Assembly: GCA_005888465.1 (NCBI GenBank)
Contig: VAYJ01000114.1
Location: 1-11,167, forward strand
Reading direction: 5' to 3'
Length of the DNA stretch: 11,167 nucleotides
DNA from: Actinomycetota bacterium
Lineage (GTDB): Bacteria > Actinomycetota > UBA4738
Shown here: positions 7,058-11,167 of the stretch, piece by piece
How positions within the stretch are numbered: position 1 is the stretch's first letter
Layout: each line of letters opens with the position of its first letter
The notes under the pieces: generated by a model
What the model saw: only the letters and a program-made list of their open reading frames with translations
Told to the model about the DNA's origin: nothing
Databases searched by the model: none
Program-made: the position numbers and the translations under genes

Positions 7058-8145
7058 TCAGTCGCTGGCGCTCATCGCGAGCGTCTGCTCGTCCTGGTTG
7101 CCGACGGCCCAGACGTCGCCGCCGGAAAGGGCCGCGACGCCGTCGAGCCAGTTGTAGTCAGGCCCAGGGTTCGGGCTCGGGACGACCGACCACACGGATC
7201 CGTCCCAATGCAACGTCAACGTCTTGATGCTGACCAAGAGCTGGTTCTCGGTCACGCCAACGGCCCAGGCGTCGTTCCCTGAGAGCGCGACGACGCCGGT
7301 GAGTGAACTCGTTGGGAGCGTTCCGTTCGGGCTCGACACGACGGTCCACGCTTGCCGCCCGCCGTGCCGACCGCCCAGACGTCGGTCGTGGCAAACGCCG
7401 AGACCGACGACAGCTCGCCACGACCGCCGGGCCCGTTCGGGCTCGACACGACGGTCCAGGCCGTCCCGTCCCAGTGCTCGGCGAGAGTCTTGCCCCCCGC
7501 GACGCCTACGGCCCACACGTCGTTCGACGAGATGACCGAGAGGGCCTCCAGCTGCGCGAACGCCTGGCCGGTGTTGGGCGAACGCCCGATCGACCACGCG
7601 GTCCCGTTCCAGTGCTCCACCAGCGGCCGACCCGACTGGAGGCTGGTGCTGTTGCCGAGCCCGACCGCCCAGACGTCGTTGGAAGAAGCACCCGCGACGC
7701 CCCGAAGGATGTTGGCGTTGGCGCCGATGTTCACCGACCGGACGATCTTCCACGTGGCCCCATTCCAGTGCAGCGTCATCGACTTCTCGGAGCCGTAGTT
7801 CGCGATGTTGTGGTAGCCGACCGCCCACACGTCGTCGGTCGCGATCGCATGGACGTCGAAGAGCTCGTTGTAGCCCTGCGTCGCATTCGGGCTGGGGACC
7901 GCCGTCCAGGTGGCGCCGTCCCAGTGCTCCGTCAGGGTCCCGGGCGTGCTGGCCGGTCGGTACCACGCGCCAACCGCCCACGCGTCCGTCCCGCTCAGCA
8001 TCGAGGCTGCCGTGAGGTAGTTCGCCTGGTCGCTCGGGTTCTCGCTCACGGCGAGCGTCCACGTCGGTCCCGCCGCGAGGGCGGTGGCAGCACCGAACCA
8101 CAGCAGGGCGAGCGCGGGCAGGAGCGCGGAGGCGCGACGCAGCAT
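7058..8145 (-). CDS. Exported seven-bladed WAVG-repeat beta-propeller protein, frame broken
   Basis: From ATG 8145-8143 the protein begins MLRRASALLPALALLWFGAA, a signal peptide probably cleaved near residue 24, so the product should be exported. The mature part is seven repeats of about 46 residues. Each ends in D(V/A)WAVG, joined by a segment of the type L-x-EHW-D/N-G-x-x-W followed by SPN. Seven WAVG motifs imply a seven-bladed beta-propeller; the repeat type is common in secreted proteins of Actinomycetota and Chloroflexota and its function is unknown. The frame is open to Lys at 7351-7353, then shifts; homology resumes with AWTVVSSPNG and continues through the last two WAVG motifs to TGA 7060-7058. 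Restoring 28 nt gives 371 residues. There is no clear Shine-Dalgarno site. It is the only minus-strand gene within the core block, convergent with mazG (1-nt gap) and divergent from eno. Confidence 0.8.
7323..7348 (-). repeat. Exact 26-nt direct repeat, copy 1, within the propeller gene
   Basis: Identical to 7433-7458; both encode the WTVVSSPNG part of adjacent blades. The two copies are 110 nt apart, whereas the next blade interval (equivalent Trp codons at 7458 and 7596) is 138 nt. Copy 1 borders the frame break. Confidence 0.85.
7349..7350 (-). other. Frame break in the propeller gene (28-nt loss measured against the neighbouring blade)
   Basis: In the intact neighbour, 30 nt (7459-7488, encoding TLAEHWDGTA) separate the Lys codon of GGK from the Trp codon of WTVV. 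At this blade the same two codons are separated by only the 2 nt 7349-7350. So 28 nt are absent, which removes one HWDG motif and shifts the frame. Confidence 0.88.
7433..7458 (-). repeat. Exact 26-nt direct repeat, copy 2, within the propeller gene
   Basis: Identical to 7323-7348. It belongs to an intact blade that serves as the internal reference for the deletion at 7349-7350. Confidence 0.85.
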
Positions 8146-8209
8146 GCCGGTAGTACGAGCGCCGCGTCCATTGAGTTTGCGGTTGCGACCCTTGCGGGGG
8201 CCGCGGCCA

Positions 8210-8215
8210 TACAAT
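8210..8215 (+). promoter_or_regulatory. -10 box of eno promoter in the divergent gap
   Basis: TACAAT ends 12 nt before the eno ATG (8228). Initiation about 7 nt downstream would leave a 5' leader of only about 4-6 nt with no Shine-Dalgarno site, so the mRNA is nearly leaderless. The 82-nt gap (8146-8227) also has to hold the promoter of the divergent propeller gene, for which I see no convincing box. Confidence 0.5.
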
Positions 8216-8227
8216 CGAGCGGCACTC

Positions 8228-9535
8228 ATGGCGATCATCGACGAGATCCGGGCGCGAGAGATCCTCGACTCACGTGGCAACCCCACGGTCGAGGTCGAGG
8301 TGCTGCTCGCCGACGGCACCGTCGGCCGCGCGTCGGTACCTTCCGGCGCGTCCACCGGGTCGCACGAGGCGCTCGAGCGCCGTGACGGCGACGCCGCCCG
8401 CTTCGGCGGTCGCGGCGTCCTCCTCGCTGTCGCCGCCGTGGAGGAGACCATCGGGCCCGAGCTGGAGGGGACGGAGGCGAACGACCAACGGGAGATCGAT
8501 CGGGCCCTGATCGACCTCGACGGGACCGCCGACAAGAGCGCCCTCGGCGCGAACGCGATCCTCGGTGTCTCGCTCGCGACGGCGCGGGCTGCCGCCGCGT
8601 CGCTCGAGCTGCCGCTCTACCGCTACCTCGGCGGTCCGCAGGGCCACGTCCTGCCCGTGCCGCTCCTCAACGTGCTGAACGGCGGCGCCCACGCGGACAA
8701 CGGCCTGGAGCTGCAAGAGTTCATGCTCGTGCCGATCGGCGCCGCATCGTTCGCGGAGGCTATCCGCTGGGGAGCGGAGACGTTCCACGCGCTGAAGGCA
8801 ATCCTCGCGTCGAAAGGTCTCGCGACCGGGGTGGGGGACGAGGGAGGGTTCGCGCCGGCCATCGACACCGCGGGCCAGGCGCTGGAGCTGCTCGTGCAGG
8901 CGATCGAGGCGGCGGGGCTCGAGCCGGGCGACGAGGTGGGTCTGGCGTTGGACGCGGCCGCCTCCGAGATCTTCCGGGACGACACCTATCACCTCGAGGG
9001 CCGGCCCCGGACCGCGTCCGACATGATCGCTTTCTATACCCGGCTCGTCGACGACTACCCGGTCATCTCGATCGAGGACCCGCTCGCCGAGGACGACTGG
9101 GACGGCTGGATGGCCATCACCGAGGCGCTCGACGAACGCCTGCAGATCGTCGGCGACGACATTTTCGTGACGAACGCGGAGCGGCTGGAGCGCGGGATCG
9201 ACGAGAGCGTGGGCAATGCCATCCTCGTGAAGGTGAACCAGATCGGCACGCTCTCCGAGACGTTCGACGTGATCCGTATGGCGAAGGAGTCGTCCTACGG
9301 CGTCGTCGTGAGCCACCGCTCAGGCGAGACCGAGGACACGACGATCGCCGACCTCGCGGTGGCCACCAACGCGGGCCAGATCAAGGCCGGCGCGCCGTCC
9401 CGAGGCGAACGAACCGCGAAGTACAACCAGCTCCTGCGGATCGAGGAGGACCTCGGCGAGACCGCACGCTACGCGGGCCGCCAACCCTTCGGTCGCCTGC
9501 CCGAGCCCGACGAGGACCTGGAGGGCGGATCGTGA
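8228..9535 (+). CDS. eno: Enolase (phosphopyruvate hydratase)
   Basis: This 435-residue glycolytic enzyme interconverts 2-phosphoglycerate and phosphoenolpyruvate. The start at ATG 8228 gives the family-standard MAIIDEIRAREILDSRGNPT; longer in-frame starts reach into the opposite-strand gene and lack homology. Visible residues are the loop SGASTGSHEA (39-48); Glu164 in QEF; catalytic Glu205 in GDEGGFAP; the Mg ligands Asp242 (LALDAA), Glu283 (IEDPLAEDDW) and Asp310 (VGDDIF); Lys335 (LVKVNQIGT) and Lys386 (IKAGAPSRGER); and SHRSGETED (362-370). All key residues are present and there is no interruption. The stop overlaps the start of ftsB by 4 nt, a pairing found in many bacteria. It probably initiates from the TACAAT box at 8210. 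Confidence 0.98.
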   Translation: MAIIDEIRAREILDSRGNPTVEVEVLLADGTVGRASVPSGASTGSHEALERRDGDAARFGGRGVLLAVAAVEETIGPELEGTEANDQREIDRALIDLDGTADKSALGANAILGVSLATARAAAASLELPLYRYLGGPQGHVLPVPLLNVLNGGAHADNGLELQEFMLVPIGAASFAEAIRWGAETFHALKAILASKGLATGVGDEGGFAPAIDTAGQALELLVQAIEAAGLEPGDEVGLALDAAASEIFRDDTYHLEGRPRTASDMIAFYTRLVDDYPVISIEDPLAEDDWDGWMAITEALDERLQIVGDDIFVTNAERLERGIDESVGNAILVKVNQIGTLSETFDVIRMAKESSYGVVVSHRSGETEDTTIADLAVATNAGQIKAGAPSRGERTAKYNQLLRIEEDLGETARYAGRQPFGRLPEPDEDLEGGS

Positions 9536-9825
9536 GGCTCACCCCGAAGGCGGCGATCCTCTCCGTCGTCCTCATGGTCCTGCTGCTCTACATGATGGTG
9601 CCGCTGCGCTCCTACCTGGAGCAGCGGGCTCGGCTCACGGACCTGCAGCAGCAGTCGACGTCGTTGCAGCAGCAGCAGGCGAGGCTCCTGAATCAGATCG
9701 CCGAACTCCAGGACCCCGACTACCTGCAGCGCATCGCACGGGAATGCCTCGGCATGGTGAGGCCCGGCGAGATCGCTTTCGTCGTGGTGCCCAGGACTGA
9801 GGCGGCGAACCTGCCCGGCTGCTGA
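9532..9825 (+). CDS. ftsB: FtsB/DivIC-type septum formation initiator
   Basis: This 97-residue membrane protein has a short basic N-terminus, one transmembrane segment (about residues 7-24, AAILSVVLMVLLLYMMV), a Gln-rich coiled coil (about 29-61, with runs of QQQ) and the family-typical end DPDYLQRIARECLGMVRPGE. FtsB/DivIC proteins join FtsL and FtsQ in the division complex that activates septal peptidoglycan synthesis. The GTG start overlaps the eno stop as GTGA and has GGAGGG (9520-9525) 6 nt upstream, so translation is probably coupled to eno. The tail past VRPGE is short and ends in Gly-Cys. The product lies in the inner membrane with the coiled coil outside. The call is confident at family level; the choice between the names ftsB and divIC is convention. 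Confidence 0.9.
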   Translation: MRLTPKAAILSVVLMVLLLYMMVPLRSYLEQRARLTDLQQQSTSLQQQQARLLNQIAELQDPDYLQRIARECLGMVRPGEIAFVVVPRTEAANLPGC

Positions 9826-9834
9826 GGCACGACC

Positions 9835-9861
9835 GACCGAGAGCTCGCAGAACTCCCGGTC
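9835..9861. terminator. Possible shared hairpin between convergent ftsB and beta-helix gene
   Basis: GACCGAGAG (9835-9843) pairs at 8 of 9 positions with CTCCCGGTC (9853-9861) around a 9-nt loop. It fills the 34-nt gap and reaches the stop codon of the minus-strand gene. No T-run flanks it on either strand, so it may be a weak bidirectional terminator or only an mRNA end structure. Confidence 0.4.
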
Positions 9862-11167
9862 ACATCGCTGCGATGACGTGGAAGGCGAGGTTCTCCTTCC
9901 CCGAAGGTGGAGCAGTCGCGAACGAGATGACGAGATCCGTGGGGCCAAGCTCGCTGACGAACGAAGAACTGGCCGCCGCGTCCGCCGATGCCGGCTGCGC
10001 AATCGCGGTGATCGGCGTCCCCAAGAGTCCGTGCGGGATCCTGAAGCTCGCCGTTCGGCCATCCCCCGAGAGCGTCGCCTGGAACTCGCTGCGCGATGCG
10101 AGCTCCGCATTCGTGAGAATGCCGACGCTCGCAGGTCGCACGTTGTACGGCGAGTCGCAGAACGAGCACGATCCCGAACCCAAGATCGTGCCTCGCGTCG
10201 TGCCCACCGGGCCGAGGATCTCCAGCAGATACTTCCACGTCCGTCCCTTGACACCATCCACGAACACGTCGGCGATCTGGTTCTGCGTGGCATCGGTCGA
10301 TGTTCCGTCGATGCGGATCGCAGAGGGGGCTTGGCCGGGCCGGCCGTTGTAGAAACGGCAGGAAATGAACTCGTTGCCTCTGGCCTGAACCAGAAGGTTG
10401 GGCCCGGTACCACCGTCGAACCGGCATTGCACGAAGTGGTTGTGATTGCCGGTGACTCGACCGTCGTTCTGCGTGTCGTTCGAGCCTTGGAAGTGCACCA
10501 TTTCGTAGTCGCCGTAGAAGCCATCGATCAACGCTGTGGCGTCAGTTCCACCGATCATCCGCACCGCGATAACGTGGAAGTCCGCACCGGAACACTGATA
10601 GGCGAAGCGGCCGCTCCCCTCGAGTGCGATGAAGAGGCACCCGAGGATGGTCAGCCGACTCGCATCGCCGCTGAAGGCCGCCGTCTTGCCGTTCGCGGCC
10701 TTCACGTTCCACACGCGACACTCGTCGGACCCCTTCGGAATCTCCAGAGCCACCTCGGCATTGCCGTTCGCGTCGACCGTGAGTCCCCGGATCTCGCAGC
10801 TCCGGCCCAGCGAGAGGAATGGTTGAGAGCCGATGTCCCCGGTCAGCCGGACGATCGTTCCCGCGTGGGAGGCCTGGGTCTGATCCAAGGCGCCGTCCGA
10901 GTAGACGACCTTGCCCGCGGGAACGGAGATGCCCTGGCTGACGAAGAGCGTCCCCGACGGCACGTACACGGCATCGGCGGCGGCGAACGCGTCCATGAAC
11001 GCCTGGTGATAGTCGGTCCCCGACCCGTTCTTGAACGCTCGAACATCGGCTCGAACCAGTCCGGATGGGAGGTCTCGAGTGGACTTCCCGATCAGGTAAG
11101 GGGCGTTCGGCGTTCCGTCTTCCGTCGCGGAATTGCTGGTGAGCGCGTCGAGGCCGAAGTCGGCAGC
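9860..11167 (-). CDS. Right-handed beta-helix (pectate-lyase / tail-spike-like) protein, N-terminus beyond the window
   Basis: The minus-strand frame is open from 11167 to TGA 9862-9860, giving at least 435 residues without a confirmed start. The segment VRADVRAFKNGSGTDYHQAF followed by AVYVPSGTLFVSQGISVPAG fits the N-terminal part of the pectate-lyase-superfamily fold (a D-x-x-A-F-G/K-x-G start, then xVYxPxGT). The middle holds irregular beta-helix rungs (CEIRGLTVDANGN, LTILGCLFIALEGSG, NHFVQCRFDGG, NEFISCRFYNG). The last 75 or so residues form a separate module, GDGRTASFRIPHGLLGTPIT ... DLVISFATAPPSGKENL, of a kind I associate with phage tail and surface fibre proteins. No catalytic residues can be assigned. 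GC is visibly lower (55-58% in two sampled lines) than in the core genes, suggesting acquired or accessory DNA. It could be a prophage tail spike, an exported polysaccharide-binding protein or a lyase. Confidence 0.7.
   Translation of the reverse strand, partial: AADFGLDALTSNSATEDGTPNAPYLIGKSTRDLPSGLVRADVRAFKNGSGTDYHQAFMDAFAAADAVYVPSGTLFVSQGISVPAGKVVYSDGALDQTQASHAGTIVRLTGDIGSQPFLSLGRSCEIRGLTVDANGNAEVALEIPKGSDECRVWNVKAANGKTAAFSGDASRLTILGCLFIALEGSGRFAYQCSGADFHVIAVRMIGGTDATALIDGFYGDYEMVHFQGSNDTQNDGRVTGNHNHFVQCRFDGGTGPNLLVQARGNEFISCRFYNGRPGQAPSAIRIDGTSTDATQNQIADVFVDGVKGRTWKYLLEILGPVGTTRGTILGSGSCSFCDSPYNVRPASVGILTNAELASRSEFQATLSGDGRTASFRIPHGLLGTPITAIAQPASADAAASSSFVSELGPTDLVISFATAPPSGKENLAFHVIAAM

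Noticed and set aside
8084..8227. N-terminal extension of enolase upstream of ATG 8228
   Set aside because: It would overlap the signal-peptide end of the divergent gene, has no enolase homology and would place the TACAAT promoter inside the coding region.
1..11167. tRNA, rRNA, CRISPR array, insertion sequence or attachment site
   Set aside because: No cloverleaf, rRNA-like stretch, regularly spaced repeats, transposase motifs or flanking inverted repeats were seen by eye; the only DNA repeats noted are the propeller blades.

Overview
The window is high-GC DNA (hand-counted 77% G+C at 8881-8940) from what looks like an actinomycetotal chromosome, probably an uncultured or deep-branching lineage. 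The basis is the order glmU-prs-rplY-pth-mfd-mazG-eno-ftsB, which follows the core block of Actinomycetota, together with GTG starts, leaderless-looking promoters and best remembered resemblance of the enolase and PRPP synthetase to mycobacterial proteins. A finer placement cannot be made by eye.

Layout. 1-2857 (+): the 3' part of glmU, then prs (overlapping glmU), rplY and pth, covering cell-wall precursor synthesis, PRPP supply, ribosomal protein bL25 and peptidyl-tRNA recycling. 2828-2933: a short gap with a -10-like box, a perfect hairpin and a strong intrinsic terminator just ahead of mfd. 2934-6250 (+): mfd, whose frame breaks near its 3' end. 6259-7056 (+): mazG, whose -10 box contains the mfd stop codon. 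7058-8145 (-): an exported seven-bladed beta-propeller protein with repeated WAVG motifs, also frame-broken, convergent with mazG and divergent from eno. 8228-9825 (+): eno and ftsB, overlapping by 4 nt. 9860-11167 (-): the C-terminal part of a right-handed beta-helix (pectate-lyase/tail-spike-like) protein that runs off the window, with clearly lower GC (hand counts 55-58%).

Most of the window is ordinary housekeeping sequence and I see no new defence, RNA or biosynthetic system. The most unusual observation is that the two broken genes each appear to have lost 28 nt. In the propeller gene this is measured directly against the neighbouring repeat. In mfd it follows from family spacing. Restoring 28 nt in each gives uninterrupted frames of 1114 and 371 residues. 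Equal-sized losses 1.3 kb apart suggest a common cause, with an assembly artefact the simplest one. Other points are the leaderless mazG promoter, the pth-mfd leader/terminator unit, and a phage-tail-like C-terminal module on the beta-helix protein.
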